Source: Rhizobium sullae
Lineage (GTDB): Bacteria > Pseudomonadota > Alphaproteobacteria > Rhizobiales > Rhizobiaceae
Reading direction: 5' to 3'
Length of the DNA: 64,000 nt
Assembly: GCF_025200715.1 (NCBI RefSeq)
Contig: NZ_CP104143.1
Coordinates: 930,001 to 994,000 of the forward strand
Of this stretch, positions 27,370-40,575 are shown in pieces. A model generated the notes under the pieces. The model saw only the letters and a list, made by a program, of their open reading frames with translations. It was not told where the DNA came from and made no database searches. The number at the start of each line of letters is the position of its first letter. Positions within the stretch are counted from its first letter, which is position 1. The position numbers and the translations under genes are program-made.

Positions 27370-29355
27370 ATGCGCTTTTCCAATTCCTTTCTCGACGAGA
27401 TACGCGACCGCGTCCAGATTTCGGATGTGATCGGCCGTCGTGTGAGCTGGGACAAGCGCAAGACCAACGTGCCGCGCGGCGATTACTGGGCCTGCTGCCC
27501 GTTCCACGGCGAAAAATCGCCGAGCTTTCATTGCGAAGACCGCAAGGGCCGCTATCATTGCTTCGGCTGCGGCGTCACGGGCGACCATTTCCGTTTCCTG
27601 ACCGACCTTGAGGGCCTGAGTTTCCCCGAAGCCGTGCAGCAGATTGCCGATATGGCAGGCGTCGCGATGCCGATCGCCGACCCGGTGATGGAAAAGCGCG
27701 AGAAGGAACGCGGCTCGCTTCAGGATGTGATGGAGCTTGCGACGCAGTTCTTCCAGGACCAGCTGCAGACGGCAAACGGCGCCCGGGCGCGGGCCTATCT
27801 TCGCGACCGCGGGCTGACGGGTCGGACAATCGACACCTTCCGTTTGGGCTTTGCGCCGGACAGCCGCAATGCGCTCAAGGAGTTCCTAGCGGGCAAGGGT
27901 GTGGTCAAGGAGCAGATCGAGGCCTGCGGCCTCGTCGTGCATGGCCCCGAGGTGCCAGTCAGCTACGACCGTTTCCGCGACCGCATCATGTTTCCCATCC
28001 TCTCGTCGCGGGAGAAGGTGATCGCCTTCGGCGGCCGCGCCATGTCGTCGGATGCGCCGGCGAAATATCTCAATTCCAATGAGACCGAGCTCTTCCATAA
28101 GGGCAACGTACTCTACAACTTCGCGCGCGCCCGGCGAGCGATCCAAGGTGCGGACGGCGCGCAGACCATCATCGTTGTCGAAGGTTACATGGATGTCATC
28201 GCGCTGCATCAGGCCGGCATCGAAAATGCCGTCGCGCCGCTCGGCACGGCCCTTACCGAGAACCAGCTCGAGCTGCTTTGGAAGATGACGCCGCAGCCGG
28301 TACTCTGCTTCGACGGTGACGGCGCCGGCATCCGCGCGGCCAACCGCGCCGGGGATCTGGCCCTGCCGCACCTGAAACCCGGCCGAACCTTGCGTTTTGC
28401 GCTGCTGCCCGACGGGAAGGATCCTGACGACCTCGTGCGCCATGACGGCCGCGCGCCGTTCGACAAGGTGATGAGCCAGGCAAATGCGCTGGCCGAAATG
28501 CTCTGGAGCCGCGAGATCAACACGGGCAAATTCGATACGCCGGAAGCGCGCGCCGAACTCGAAGCGCGCCTGAAGCAGATGGTTGCTGTCATCGCCGACG
28601 AAAATGTCCGCCGCCATTATCAGCAGGATATCCGCGACAGGCTAAAGGCATTCTTCCAGCCGCAATTCCAGAACCGCGGAGGCGAACGCCGGAGCTTCGA
28701 TCGGGGCGGCCGGCCGGGTGGGCGTGGCGGGCAGCAGGAGGCGCGTGGTGCGCGCATCTCCGGCGGCGGTATTTCCGAGCGCCTTGCGCGATCGGGCCTC
28801 GTGCGCGGACATCAGGAAATTCCGGCGTTACGGGAAAGCGTGCTCGCCCTCACTATCGTCAATCATCCGGCGCTGATGCAGGACGAGTATGACGAAATCG
28901 CTTCGATCGACTACGACAATCGCGAGCTTCAGCGCCTCTGGTCCGGCGTGCTGGGCGCTGCGGCGGCAGTCGCCGCACAGCATCTGACGCGCGAATATCT
29001 GATCGAGCGCCTGGAGGAGCAGGGCTTCGGCGCGCTCCTCAAAGGCCTGGAGCAGCAGATCCGCAATGCCCGCCTCTGGATCGCGACGGAGGAGGCGGCC
29101 ATGGAGGATGCCCGTGAGGGCTACCGCCAGGCGCTTGCCTTCCACAAGCGCACCAAGGCGTTACGCTGGCAGAAGATCGAGCTCGAACGCGAGATCGCCG
29201 AGGCAACGGAAGCCGGGGACGGCGACGTCATCGACCAGCTGATGCGCGCGCTGCAGGAAGTCCATTTCGAAGGCCTTCGGCTGGAAAACCAGGAAGCCAT
29301 CATCGATGGCTTCGGCGTGCTTTCCGGCCGCGTCAAAGGCGCGGCAAGCCATTGA
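27370..29355 (+). CDS. dnaG: DNA primase
   Basis: DnaG lays RNA primers at the replication fork. The 661-residue protein has the N-terminal CHC2 zinc finger (Cys43, His46, Cys64 and Cys67), the toprim core with the acidic motif [15 protein letters not shown] and the metal site CFDGDGAG, and a C-terminal helicase-binding helical domain after a glycine/arginine-rich linker (around residues 435-465). The start ATG 27370 has AGGG just upstream. The stop overlaps the recQ-like start by one to four bases, so both may be co-expressed. dnaG and rpoD, usually close, are here separated by about 7 kb. Confidence 0.97.
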   Translation: MRFSNSFLDEIRDRVQISDVIGRRVSWDKRKTNVPRGDYWACCPFHGEKSPSFHCEDRKGRYHCFGCGVTGDHFRFLTDLEGLSFPEAVQQIADMAGVAMPIADPVMEKREKERGSLQDVMELATQFFQDQLQTANGARARAYLRDRGLTGRTIDTFRLGFAPDSRNALKEFLAGKGVVKEQIEACGLVVHGPEVPVSYDRFRDRIMFPILSSREKVIAFGGRAMSSDAPAKYLNSNETELFHKGNVLYNFARARRAIQGADGAQTIIVVEGYMDVIALHQAGIENAVAPLGTALTENQLELLWKMTPQPVLCFDGDGAGIRAANRAGDLALPHLKPGRTLRFALLPDGKDPDDLVRHDGRAPFDKVMSQANALAEMLWSREINTGKFDTPEARAELEARLKQMVAVIADENVRRHYQQDIRDRLKAFFQPQFQNRGGERRSFDRGGRPGGRGGQQEARGARISGGGISERLARSGLVRGHQEIPALRESVLALTIVNHPALMQDEYDEIASIDYDNRELQRLWSGVLGAAAAVAAQHLTREYLIERLEEQGFGALLKGLEQQIRNARLWIATEEAAMEDAREGYRQALAFHKRTKALRWQKIELEREIAEATEAGDGDVIDQLMRALQEVHFEGLRLENQEAIIDGFGVLSGRVKGAASH

Positions 29356-31211
29356 TGGACGGCGGCGACATGGCATTTTCGGCCGCAGGCGCGCTCTTCG
29401 GCAGCAGCCGGGATCCGCTCGATATCCTGAAGCGCGTCTATGGCTATCCGGCATTTCGGGGCAAGCAGCAGCAGGTGATTGAACAGGTCGTGGCGGGCGG
29501 CGACGCTGTCGTGCTCTTTCCGACAGGTGCCGGCAAATCGCTCTGCTTCCAGATCCCGGCGCTCTGCCGCGACGGCCTCGGCGTCGTCGTTTCGCCGCTG
29601 ATTGCCCTGATGCGCGATCAGGTGGAGGCGATGAGGCAGCTCGGCATCCGCGCCGCCGCGCTCAATTCGTCGATTTCGCGAGAGGAATATGCGGACATCC
29701 GCCGGGCGCTTTCTTCCGGTGCGCTCGACATGCTTTACGTCACGCCTGAACGCATCCTGATGGACGGTTTTCGCGATATCATCGGCAGGGCGAGGATCGC
29801 GCTCTTTGCGATCGACGAAGCCCATTGCGTCTCGCAATGGGGTCATGATTTCCGCCCGGAATATCGCCAACTCGGCAGGCTTGCGGAACATTATCCCGGC
29901 GTGCCGCGCATCGCTTTGACGGCGACCGCAGATCCGCATACGCGCGACGACATCATAGAGCGGCTGGCGCTGAACAACGCCAAGGTCTTCACCACCAGTT
30001 TCGATCGCCCGAATATTGCATACGAGATCGTCGAGCGCGATCAGCCGCGCCAGCAGCTGCTACGCTTCCTCTCGGGCCACAAAGGCAATAGCGGCATCGT
30101 CTATTGCCTGTCGCGCGCCAAGGTCGATGACACGGCAGATTGGTTGAACGGACAGGGCATTCGCGCACTGCCGTATCATGCCGGCATGGACCGGGCACTG
30201 CGTGACGCCAATCAGGATGCCTTCCTGAAAGAGGAAGAACTCTGCCTCGTCGCCACCGTCGCTTTCGGCATGGGAATCGACAAGCCGAATGTGCGTTATG
30301 TCGCCCATCTCGACCTGCCAGGCTCCGTCGAGGCCTATTATCAGGAAACCGGCCGCGCCGGGCGCGACGGGCTGCCATCGGAGGTCTGGATGGCCTATGG
30401 CATGGCCGATGTCATCCAGCGCCGCCGCATGATTGATCAGGGCAGTGCGGCAGATGAGATCAAACGCATCGAACGCGGCAAGCTCAATGCGCTGCTCGCC
30501 ATCTGCGAAACGGCTTCCTGCCGCCGCCAGGCGATCCTTGGGCATTTCGGCGAGGCGCATGCTGGCAATTGCGGCAGCTGCGATACCTGCCTGAAGCCTG
30601 TCGAAACCTGGGACGGGACGGAAGCGGCGATCAAGGCGCTTGCCGCCGTCTATCGCACCGGCGAGCGTTTCGGCACCGGCCACGTGATCGATGTGCTTCT
30701 CGGGAATATCAATGAAAAGACGGAGCGCTTCGGCCATGTCCACATGCCGGTCTTCGGCGCAGGCAAGGATATCCCGGCCCGTGTTTGGCAATCCGTCTTC
30801 CGCCAGCTTCTTGCCATGGGTCTGACCCGCGTCGATCATGACGCCCATGGCGCTATTAAACTGGAGCTGGATGCCCGCGCCGTCTTCAAGCATGAACGCC
30901 AGGTATTCTTCCGCAAGGACCGCCCGGCCTCGGAGCGCCGCACCAAGAAAGCCGAACGTAGCGAGCGCCGTTCCGGCCTTTCCGGCGCCGACGGCATTCT
31001 GTTCGAGGCCCTTCGGGCGGAGCGGACGTCGATCGCCAAATCCCTCGGCGTTCCGCCCTATGTCGTCTTCCCCGATACGACGCTGATCGCCTTCGCCACC
31101 GAACGGCCGCGCAGCCGCAAGGAACTGCTTGGCATATCCGGCGTAGGGCAATCGAAGCTTGAGCGCTATGGCGATGCGTTTCTGGACGTCATTCTGGCCC
31201 ACGACGAGTAG
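29355..31211 (+). CDS. recQ: ATP-dependent DNA helicase RecQ
   Basis: RecQ unwinds recombination and fork structures 3' to 5'. The 618-residue protein carries Walker A GAGKS (58-62), the DEAH box (154-157) in [19 protein letters not shown], the C-terminal helicase motif [10 protein letters not shown], the RecQ zinc-binding cluster ([11 protein letters not shown] and CGSCDTC), a winged-helix RQC region and an HRDC domain (residues about 545-618, ending in [11 protein letters not shown]). I give ATG 29355; TTG 29352 or ATG 29370 are alternatives. The start overlaps the dnaG stop. It may be a second recQ copy, since bacteria often have one elsewhere. Confidence 0.95.
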   Translation: MDGGDMAFSAAGALFGSSRDPLDILKRVYGYPAFRGKQQQVIEQVVAGGDAVVLFPTGAGKSLCFQIPALCRDGLGVVVSPLIALMRDQVEAMRQLGIRAAALNSSISREEYADIRRALSSGALDMLYVTPERILMDGFRDIIGRARIALFAIDEAHCVSQWGHDFRPEYRQLGRLAEHYPGVPRIALTATADPHTRDDIIERLALNNAKVFTTSFDRPNIAYEIVERDQPRQQLLRFLSGHKGNSGIVYCLSRAKVDDTADWLNGQGIRALPYHAGMDRALRDANQDAFLKEEELCLVATVAFGMGIDKPNVRYVAHLDLPGSVEAYYQETGRAGRDGLPSEVWMAYGMADVIQRRRMIDQGSAADEIKRIERGKLNALLAICETASCRRQAILGHFGEAHAGNCGSCDTCLKPVETWDGTEAAIKALAAVYRTGERFGTGHVIDVLLGNINEKTERFGHVHMPVFGAGKDIPARVWQSVFRQLLAMGLTRVDHDAHGAIKLELDARAVFKHERQVFFRKDRPASERRTKKAERSERRSGLSGADGILFEALRAERTSIAKSLGVPPYVVFPDTTLIAFATERPRSRKELLGISGVGQSKLERYGDAFLDVILAHDE

Positions 31212-31308
31212 ACCGGAATGAGGCGGTTGCATAGGCCTGCCTAATGCAATCGGGTGATATTCTGCGCGCCGGACCTCTGATATGTTTTCCTAAAGTTGGG
31301 GGCCCTCG

Positions 31309-31770
31309 ATGACAAATTTCAATAAAGCGGTGGTTTCGTTGCCCGGGCGTGAGCGGATTGCCAGACATCTGCATGACGGGCAGGTCTTCATTCATGCGAC
31401 GGCAGAAGAGACGGGTGGCGTGCTCGGCATGTGGGAGACATTTTCGGCGCCTGGCACAGGACCGGGGCCGCACATGCACACGCGGGAGACTGAGGTTTTC
31501 CGCGTGATTGCTGGAGCCTATCGTTTCTGGTGCGGCAAAGAGGTGATCGATGCGCCGGTAGGCACCACGGTCGTTCTGCCGCCGAACGTGCCGCATGCGT
31601 GGAAAAACATCAGCGACGCCCCAGGGCGCATGATGGCCGTCGTAACGCCCGGTGGTTTCGAACATTTCTTCATGGAGCTCGAACGCACCGGCGCCAGCAC
31701 GCCGGAGGCCATCCTTTTCATCCAGCAACGTTTTGGCCTCATGGACGTCGAAATGGAAGCCGAACTCTAG
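31309..31770 (+). CDS. Cupin-domain protein
   Basis: A 153-residue single-domain cupin. The conserved motif 1 metal ligands appear in PGPHMHTRETEVFRVIAGAY (two His and one Glu) and the motif 2 histidine in PPNVPHAWKNIS. Small cupins of this kind are typically dioxygenases, isomerases or sensors; the substrate is not apparent. Start ATG 31309 follows GGGGGC, a weak ribosome site. It ends about 60 bases before the convergent SDR gene. Confidence 0.85.
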   Translation: MTNFNKAVVSLPGRERIARHLHDGQVFIHATAEETGGVLGMWETFSAPGTGPGPHMHTRETEVFRVIAGAYRFWCGKEVIDAPVGTTVVLPPNVPHAWKNISDAPGRMMAVVTPGGFEHFFMELERTGASTPEAILFIQQRFGLMDVEMEAEL

Positions 31771-31830
31771 GATCGGGACCTGCATTTTGCGGTCCACCGC
31801 CGGTCGAAGGCCAGCCGGAGGAGCAAGCTT

Positions 31831-32601
31831 TCACATCCTGACGGTCATGCCGCCATCGACCGTCAGGACATGGCCGTTGACGAAGGAGGCGGCGTCGCTG
31901 GCAAGGAAGAGGGCGGCACCGGCGATCTCGTCCGGCCGCCCCCAGCGCTGGACCGGAATCCGCTGCCTCACGAAGGGCATCAGCTCTTCGTTCGCGGCCA
32001 TCGCCGCGTTCGTTTCCGTCGCGAACCAACCGGGCGCGATGGCATTGCTGGTGATGCCATGTGGGCCGAATTCCACTGCCATCCCCCGCATCAGACCGGT
32101 CAACCCCTGTTTTGCAGCGGGATAGACGCAGTCGCCGGGAAGAGCGACGTGGCCGCTGATCGACGTCACCGAAATCAGCCGCCCATGGTTGTGCCGCTTC
32201 ATCAGCCTGGCGGCATCCCGGGAGAGGGTCATCGCAGCGGCCAGATCCGTTTGGAGGAGGTGGAGGATCGCTTCGTCTTCGAAATCGGCAAGCGGGCGTC
32301 TGTCGCGGGCGCCGACATTGTTGATCAGGATGTCGAGCCGGTCGTGGTTCTTTTCGATATCGATCATCGCTGCGCGCTGCGCATCGCGGTCGGCCACATT
32401 GAAAGCGGCAGCCTCGGCACTGCCGCCGGACGCCCGGATGGCCTCGACGGCTTCGTCGAGCGTTGCAGCCGTCCGTCCGTTGACGAGGACATGTGCCCCG
32501 GCATCAGCAAGCGCCCGCGCCATCTCGAACCCCAGCCCGCGCCCTGCGCCGGTGACGAGGGCGATCCGGCCTCTCAGGGAGAATCTTTGGAAAATGCTCA
32601 T
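31831..32601 (-). CDS. Short-chain dehydrogenase/reductase (gluconate 5-dehydrogenase-like)
   Basis: A 256-residue classical SDR. It shows TGAGRGLG (cofactor loop), NNVGARDRRP, the catalytic Ser in SVTSISGH and the Tyr-x-x-x-Lys motif YPAAKQG, ending in VNGHVLTVDGGMTV. The NNVGARDRRPL segment and overall pattern resemble gluconate 5-dehydrogenase or 3-oxoacyl reductase types. ATG 32601 is chosen as GAGAGAG lies 5 bases before it. The gene is divergent from the methyltransferase gene. Confidence 0.88.
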   Translation of the reverse strand: MSIFQRFSLRGRIALVTGAGRGLGFEMARALADAGAHVLVNGRTAATLDEAVEAIRASGGSAEAAAFNVADRDAQRAAMIDIEKNHDRLDILINNVGARDRRPLADFEDEAILHLLQTDLAAAMTLSRDAARLMKRHNHGRLISVTSISGHVALPGDCVYPAAKQGLTGLMRGMAVEFGPHGITSNAIAPGWFATETNAAMAANEELMPFVRQRIPVQRWGRPDEIAGAALFLASDAASFVNGHVLTVDGGMTVRM

Positions 32602-32775
32602 AGCTCTCTCCATGCTGAAACCGATATCCGTTCGCCGGCGGCTCCAATAATGGACTGAGTCAAGTAATTTTGGCAATAGTGCGAGGATGGAGAATGCATT
32701 TATCGAGATTGCCTGAGGCCTGATCCTTGAGATCGGGGCGTGGCCGTTTATAAGGATCGGCCGGGAGGCTGCCCG

Positions 32776-33504
32776 ATGACGCAGAACATTTACGACAAGC
32801 CTGAATTCTTCGAAGGCTACAGCAACATGCGCCGGTCCGTGCTCGGGCTCGAGGGAGCCGCCGAATGGCCGGCGGTCCGCGCGCTTCTGCCGGATCTTTC
32901 CGGCAAGCGTGTCGTCGACCTCGGCTGCGGCTTCGGCTGGTTTTCGCGTTATGCCGTGGAGCGGGGCGCGGCAGGCGTGTTCGCTCTCGACATATCCGAA
33001 AAGATGATCGCCCGCGCGAAGGCGGATAACGGCCATGCGGCGATCACGTACCAGATCTCGGACCTCGAGCACCTGCAACTGCCGAAGGCGGTCTTCGATT
33101 TCGCCTACAGTTCGCTTGCACTTCATTACATCGAGAACTTCGCGCAGGTGATTGCGACCATCCATCGCAGCCTCGTTCCCGGCTCGCAATTCGTCTTCAC
33201 AATCGAGCATCCGATCTACATGGCGCCCACCCGCCCGACCTGGACGACGGATGCCGAAGGGCGGCGCATCTGGCCGCTCGCCGGCTATTCCTTGGAGGGC
33301 AGCCGCACCACCGACTGGCTCGCTAGAGGCGTCGTCAAACAGCACCGGAAGCTCGGGACGACGCTGAACACGCTGATCGGCGCCGGCTTTGCCATCCGCC
33401 ATGTGGAGGAATGGGCGCCGAATGCCGAGGAACTCGCGGCCAATCCCGACTGGGCCGAGGAGCTCGACCGGCCGATGTTCCTACTGATTTCCGCCGAGCG
33501 TTGA
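32776..33504 (+). CDS. Class I SAM-dependent methyltransferase
   Basis: A 242-residue methyltransferase with the SAM-binding motif I VVDLGCGFGWFSRYA, the acidic residue in FALDISEKMI, and motif IV FDFAYSSLALHYIEN. It belongs to the broad UbiE/COQ5 type 11 group; the target molecule is unknown. ATG 32776 is preceded by GGGAGG. It is followed by the kbl-tdh pair with 66 bases between and may be independent. Confidence 0.88.
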   Translation: MTQNIYDKPEFFEGYSNMRRSVLGLEGAAEWPAVRALLPDLSGKRVVDLGCGFGWFSRYAVERGAAGVFALDISEKMIARAKADNGHAAITYQISDLEHLQLPKAVFDFAYSSLALHYIENFAQVIATIHRSLVPGSQFVFTIEHPIYMAPTRPTWTTDAEGRRIWPLAGYSLEGSRTTDWLARGVVKQHRKLGTTLNTLIGAGFAIRHVEEWAPNAEELAANPDWAEELDRPMFLLISAER

Positions 33505-33570
33505 GCGAGACAAGCCTTCGTCGATGTGCTACTCGACCGCCAACGGGAAGTATCAGAAGAAAGGCAGCCA

Positions 33571-34758
<1,188 letters not shown>

Positions 34759-34779
34759 GGGGTTGGGGGGAGTCAGATC

Positions 34780-35817
<1,038 letters not shown>

Positions 35818-35823
35818 GGGACG

Positions 35824-36175
35824 ATGATCTACCAAGGAAGTCGCCACTGCGGCAAGATCGCATTCGAGGTGGACAGAGACCTCAAGCAGGGCGATTGATT
35901 GCAATTGCTCGCTCTGCCGCCGGGGGGGGGGCGGCCTGCTTGCTTTCGTTCCGCATGACAAGCTGAAGCTGCAGACGCCGGAAGAAGACCTGTCGACCTA
36001 TACTTTCAACAACCACGTCATCAAACATTACTTCTGCACCAACTGCGGTAATGCACCCTTCGGTGAAGGCGTTCTGCCGAACGGCGATCCCATGGCATCG
36101 ATCAATCTCCGTTGTATTCCTGTGATCGATCTCGGTTCTCTGGAAATCATGCCTTACGATGGTGTGTCCCGATAG
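35824..36175 (+). pseudogene. GFA-family (glutathione-dependent formaldehyde-activating-like) gene, degenerate
   Basis: Starting 6 bases after tdh, the sequence encodes MIYQGSRHCGKIAFEVDRDL, then hits TGA after QGD. A duplicated GATT (35902-35909) causes a +4 shift: the next frame reads CNCSLCRR, then LLAFVPHDKLKLQ and YFCTNCGNAPFGEGVLPNG, the zinc-binding GFA fold. Besides the frameshift, the first ligand pair is degraded: the family's CHCGK is RHCGK here. A run of ten Gs (35922-35931) also adds residues between CRR and LLAF. Two or three lesions make a sequencing error unlikely; the gene is dead. Confidence 0.8.
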
Positions 36176-36611
36176 CTGCGGGCTGCATGTATCCTGGCAA
36201 CGGCAGTGGAAAACGCCTGCTGCCGTGGCAAGAATCCTCGCTCCCCTTGTCTTCTTGCGGTGACATCCTATCTAAGCGAAGCAATCGCTTGAGCGGTTCC
36301 TAGCCTGTGGATAAGGCTTTTTCCGTGTTTTCGGCGGCTTTTTTACTAGAAAAGCTTGACGAGAACTAAAAATGTGGGAATCACCGTTCGACTTGAAAAG
36401 CGGTGAACTGGGTCGAGGCGGATCGCACATAACCATGGCCGGAAATTTCGAAGCACTAAAGCTCTGTCGTCCGGCATCAGCGATCGTGGTTAATCAGGCT
36501 TTAAAGCTCATCCCGTTAGGTGGATAAGGTGATTCGAGGCTTGGGTTCTACCCAGGCTTCGGGCCGTTCATCGCAGCGAGTTTGAATAGCGTCAGGAAGG
36601 CGACGATATAA
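36176..36611 (+). promoter_or_regulatory. rpoD upstream region with leader stem-loop
   Basis: The 436 bases before rpoD contain no gene. A TTGACG (about 36356) and AT-rich segment may be promoter parts but spacing to a -10 is unclear. At 36539-36557 GCTTGGGT and ACCCAGGC form an 8-bp stem (one G-U pair) with a TCT loop, about 55 bases before the rpoD start. Its role is unknown. Confidence 0.45.
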
Positions 36612-38666
36612 ATGGCAACCAAGGTCAAAGAGAACGAAGAAGCGGAAGTCGAACGCGACGGCGCATCCGACGGCCCTCTTCTCGATCTTTCCGATGACGC
36701 GGTCAAGAAAATGATCAAGGCCGCGAAGAAGCGCGGCTACGTGACGATGGACGAGCTGAATGCCGTTCTTCCGTCCGAAGAAGTGACGTCCGAGCAGATC
36801 GAAGACACGATGGCGATGCTGTCCGATATGGGCATCAATGTTGTCGAAGACGAGGAAGCCGAAGAGGCAAGCCCGGGCGGCGGTGACGACGACGACGCGG
36901 GCGGTGACGAGGAGAGCGAAGGCGGCGAACTCGCGCCTTCCGGCGGCACCGCGCTCGCAACGGCGAAGAAGAAAGAGCCGACGGATCGTACGGACGATCC
37001 GGTGCGCATGTACTTGCGCGAAATGGGTTCCGTCGAGCTTCTGTCGCGCGAAGGCGAAATCGCCATCGCCAAGCGCATCGAGGCCGGCCGCGAAACCATG
37101 ATCGCCGGGCTCTGTGAAAGCCCGCTCACCTTCCAGGCGCTCATCATCTGGCGCGACGAACTGAACGAGGGCACGACCCTGCTTCGCGAGATCATCGATC
37201 TCGAAACGACCTATTCCGGTCCGGAAGCCAAGGCCGCCCCGCAGTTCCAGAGCCCGGAAAAAATCGAGGCTGACCGCAAGGCTGCCGAAGAGAAGGAAAA
37301 GACCCGGCGCATGCGCTTCGGCGACGACGACATCACCGATGTCGGCGGCGAGGGCTTGCCCGCGGAAGAAGAGGAAGAGGACGAGGACGAATCCAACCTC
37401 TCGCTCGCAGCCATGGAAGCGGAACTGCGTCCGCAGGTCATGGAGACGCTCGACCTCATCGCCGAGACCTATAAGAAGCTGCGCAAGCTGCAGGACCAGC
37501 AGGTCGAGCAACGTCTTGCCGCGACCGGCACGCTGTCTTCCGCCCAGGAGCGCCGTTACAAGGAGCTCAAGGACGAGCTGATCAAGGCCGTCAAGTCGCT
37601 GTCGCTGAACCAGAACCGCATCGAGGCGTTGGTCGAGCAGCTTTACGACATCAACAAGCGCCTCGTGCAGAACGAGGGCCGCCTGCTGCGTCTGGCCGAA
37701 TCCTACGGCGTCAAGCGCGACAGCTTCCTGGAGCAGTACCAGGGCGCCGAGCTCGATCCGAACTGGATGAAGTCGATCGGCAATCTGGCTGCGCGCGGCT
37801 GGAAGGAATTCGCCAAGGGCGAAAACACGACGATCCGCGACATCCGCCAGGAGATCCAGAACCTCGCTACGGAAACCGGCATTTCGATATCGGAATTCCG
37901 CCGCATCGTGCACATGGTGCAGAAGGGCGAGCGCGAAGCGCGCATCGCCAAGAAGGAAATGGTCGAAGCGAACCTTCGCCTCGTCATCTCCATCGCCAAG
38001 AAGTACACGAACCGAGGTTTGCAATTCCTCGACCTCATTCAGGAAGGCAATATCGGCCTGATGAAGGCGGTCGATAAGTTCGAGTACCGCCGCGGCTACA
38101 AGTTCTCGACCTATGCGACGTGGTGGATCCGTCAGGCGATCACCCGCTCGATCGCCGACCAGGCCCGCACGATCCGCATTCCGGTGCACATGATCGAGAC
38201 GATCAACAAGATCGTCCGCACCTCGCGCCAGATGCTGCATGAGATCGGCCGCGAGCCGACGCCGGAGGAACTGGCTGAGAAGCTTGCGATGCCGCTTGAA
38301 AAGGTCCGCAAGGTCCTGAAGATCGCCAAGGAGCCGATTTCGCTCGAAACCCCTGTGGGCGACGAAGAGGATTCACACCTCGGCGATTTCATCGAGGACA
38401 AGAACGCGCTGCTGCCGATCGACGCTGCAATCCAGGCGAACCTGCGCGAAACGACGACGCGTGTTCTGGCATCGCTCACGCCGCGCGAAGAGCGCGTGCT
38501 GCGCATGCGCTTCGGCATCGGCATGAACACCGACCATACGCTTGAGGAAGTCGGCCAGCAGTTCTCGGTTACCCGAGAACGTATCCGCCAGATCGAAGCG
38601 AAGGCGCTGCGCAAGCTGAAGCATCCGAGCCGCTCCAGAAAGCTCCGCAGCTTCCTGGACAGTTAA
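36612..38666 (+). CDS. rpoD: RNA polymerase primary sigma factor (sigma-70)
   Basis: The 684-residue housekeeping sigma factor. Region 1.1 is near the N-terminus ([23 protein letters not shown], abridged), followed by an acidic low-complexity stretch at 78-105. Region 1.2 starts at [12 protein letters not shown] large non-conserved insert spans roughly 170-400. Region 2.3-2.4 is present as [20 protein letters not shown] and region 4.2 as [20 protein letters not shown]. Length matches alphaproteobacterial RpoD. It is monocistronic with a terminator 49 bases after the stop. Confidence 0.98.
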   Translation: MATKVKENEEAEVERDGASDGPLLDLSDDAVKKMIKAAKKRGYVTMDELNAVLPSEEVTSEQIEDTMAMLSDMGINVVEDEEAEEASPGGGDDDDAGGDEESEGGELAPSGGTALATAKKKEPTDRTDDPVRMYLREMGSVELLSREGEIAIAKRIEAGRETMIAGLCESPLTFQALIIWRDELNEGTTLLREIIDLETTYSGPEAKAAPQFQSPEKIEADRKAAEEKEKTRRMRFGDDDITDVGGEGLPAEEEEEDEDESNLSLAAMEAELRPQVMETLDLIAETYKKLRKLQDQQVEQRLAATGTLSSAQERRYKELKDELIKAVKSLSLNQNRIEALVEQLYDINKRLVQNEGRLLRLAESYGVKRDSFLEQYQGAELDPNWMKSIGNLAARGWKEFAKGENTTIRDIRQEIQNLATETGISISEFRRIVHMVQKGEREARIAKKEMVEANLRLVISIAKKYTNRGLQFLDLIQEGNIGLMKAVDKFEYRRGYKFSTYATWWIRQAITRSIADQARTIRIPVHMIETINKIVRTSRQMLHEIGREPTPEELAEKLAMPLEKVRKVLKIAKEPISLETPVGDEEDSHLGDFIEDKNALLPIDAAIQANLRETTTRVLASLTPREERVLRMRFGIGMNTDHTLEEVGQQFSVTRERIRQIEAKALRKLKHPSRSRKLRSFLDS

Positions 38667-38714
38667 AGCCGTACCGGCTGCGATGCAGCCGTGCGGTGAC
38701 CGATCGATGATAGG

Positions 38715-38746
38715 AGAGCCGGGTTGGTCCCGGCTCTTTTCTTTTT
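38715..38746 (+). terminator. Rho-independent terminator of rpoD
   Basis: AGAGCCGGG (38715-38723) pairs with CCCGGCTCT (38729-38737) around a 5-base loop, and is followed by TTTTCTTTTT. Confidence 0.9.
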
Positions 38747-38886
38747 GGGCCATCCGACATTTCGTCGCTTTCCGGGCGCCTCAATGGTATAGTCCGGAGG
38801 ATACGGGGGACGGGACCGGCCGCAGCGCGTGAGCGAAGGTCGCCACATACCTGCGTGGACCAAAACCCTCCGTAGGGAGGTGTGGA

Positions 38887-39180
38887 ATGACCACTTACGT
38901 CATGCTTATCAATTGGACGGATCAAGGCGTTCGCAGTGCACGCGACTCGGCAAAAAGGCTGGACGCGGCAAAGAAGGCGCTCGGCGAGATGGGCGGCTCC
39001 TTCAAGGATTTCTTTCTGACGATGGGTGAATACGACATGGTCTCCATATGCGAGGCGCCGGACGACGCCGTGATGGCGCGGTTCACGTTGCAGCTTGCGA
39101 CGGCCGGCAATGTTCGCACGAAAACGCTGAAGGCGTTTCCGGAGGCCGCCTATCGCGAAATCATAGGCTCGCTCGGCTAA
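38887..39180 (+). CDS. GYD-domain protein
   Basis: A 97-residue single GYD domain. The segments TYVMLINWTDQGVRSARDS and FFLTMGEYDMVSICEAPDD carry the name-giving G-Y-D (here GEYD) and are conserved. Members are small dimeric proteins of ferredoxin-like fold with no assigned reaction. The ribosome site GGAGGTGTGG precedes the ATG. It stands alone between the rpoD terminator and the DUF930 gene. Confidence 0.88.
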   Translation: MTTYVMLINWTDQGVRSARDSAKRLDAAKKALGEMGGSFKDFFLTMGEYDMVSICEAPDDAVMARFTLQLATAGNVRTKTLKAFPEAAYREIIGSLG

Positions 39181-39349
39181 CCGTGGCGATCGGCCTGCGA
39201 TCGCAGCCTCGTAAAGGTGAAAAGATGTGGAGCATCCGCCGTGCGGCCTTCGCTTGGTCGCGCGGCAAAGCACTTTTTTGTTTTACGGCTTGATGCCGCC
39301 TCCTTAAAAGGCCACATCCGTACCTTATCGGAGAGCATCATTCGCGGGC

Positions 39350-40492
39350 ATGCAGAAGATCGTCGGAAAGCGCTGGAGAGAAATCAGTTGGGGTGTCACA
39401 GCCTCGATTGCGCTGCATATTGCCGTCGTTGCGTTTTTCCTGGTGAAGCTGCCGGACAAGGCTCCGCAGCCGCCAGAAGAGGAGACGGTGAACGTCGATC
39501 TCGTGCCTCCGCCGGAAGAGGAAAAACAGCCGGAGGAGGAGAAGGCCGAAGAAAAGAAGGCGGAAGAACAAAAGCCGGCTGAGAAGCCTCCCGAACTGCC
39601 GAAGATCGAGGAGAAGGCCGAGCAGAAACCGCCGGCGCCACCACCTCCGCCGCCGCCACCACCTCCGGCGCCGCCGGAAGCCAAGCCGGAAGAAAAGCCG
39701 TCCGAACCGCCGAAATCCGAAGCCAGGAACGATCCCTCCGGCAAGGAAGGGAAGGGACAGCCCATGCCAGTTCTCAGGCCCGTCTTCGAATTCGGCGACA
39801 AGGATAGCGGCGAGCGCAAATCCGAAACGGGCAATGCTTCAGCGGAAGCAGGCAAGCCACCGGTGACGCTGCCGGACGAGCCGAAACCCGAGGAGCCGAA
39901 GCCGGTGGAAACAGCCGCGATAAAGCCGCCAGTCACCGACAGGCCGCCGGCAAATCCAGTGCCGGATGATGTCGATCTGCCGCAGGTGGATATCACCGCT
40001 GTCAATCCGGAGAATAACGGGCCTGCGGCCGGCGCGGAAGACGACGCCAAGACCGGCTTCGAACAGACAAAGCCCGCGGACAAGCCGAACACCGATCAGA
40101 CGGAAGTGGCGAAGGTTGAAAAGCCCACAAAGCTAAAGGAAGCAAAGACGCTCTTTTCGCAGAACGAAACGGACGACCCCATCGCCCGGACCGCGATGGG
40201 CAACATGCCGCGCAGCAGGCGGGCCGCCCAGCTTTGCAGTACCGAACTCCGCGAGCAGCTGGTTCACGGCTCGCCCGCCTACAATCCGGTGATCGTCCCA
40301 GCCTATGCGCTACCGCGCGGCACGGTGCTGGACGTGCGGCGTGGCGCTTTCCGCACGCGCGAGGGCTGGTATGACGTTCAATTCCGCTGCGAGGTCGATG
40401 AACGAGTGACCAAGATCGTGTCCTTCGCCGTCGATGTCGGCGATCCGATTCCAAGCAGCCAGTGGCGGAGCCGCGGCTTCCCGGAATACTGA
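39350..40492 (+). CDS. DUF930-domain, TonB-like proline-rich periplasmic protein
   Basis: A 380-residue protein with one N-terminal membrane helix (VTASIALHIAVVAFFLVKL, about 15-33), a long Pro/Glu/Lys-rich linker (about 38-240) including a run of proline residues, and a C-terminal domain (about 280-380) with RRAAQLCSTELREQLVHG and GWYDVQFRCEVDERVTKIVS, the DUF930 domain of rhizobial proteins. The layout is TonB-like: anchored in the inner membrane with a stiff linker across the periplasm. Two cysteines in the end domain could form a disulfide. The role is unknown. The start is ATG 39350. Confidence 0.85.
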   Translation: MQKIVGKRWREISWGVTASIALHIAVVAFFLVKLPDKAPQPPEEETVNVDLVPPPEEEKQPEEEKAEEKKAEEQKPAEKPPELPKIEEKAEQKPPAPPPPPPPPPPAPPEAKPEEKPSEPPKSEARNDPSGKEGKGQPMPVLRPVFEFGDKDSGERKSETGNASAEAGKPPVTLPDEPKPEEPKPVETAAIKPPVTDRPPANPVPDDVDLPQVDITAVNPENNGPAAGAEDDAKTGFEQTKPADKPNTDQTEVAKVEKPTKLKEAKTLFSQNETDDPIARTAMGNMPRSRRAAQLCSTELREQLVHGSPAYNPVIVPAYALPRGTVLDVRRGAFRTREGWYDVQFRCEVDERVTKIVSFAVDVGDPIPSSQWRSRGFPEY

Positions 40493-40575
40493 TGGCGCCG
40501 GCTACGTCAGCCCTGCGCAAGTGACTTCTCGTAATCCTGCTTACATCGCTGAATGTTCCGGTGAATGAAAGGACG

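Noticed and set aside
36516..38240. Minus-strand frame of 574 codons over rpoD
   Set aside because: Shadow of the sigma factor gene; no ribosome site or family-like sequence.
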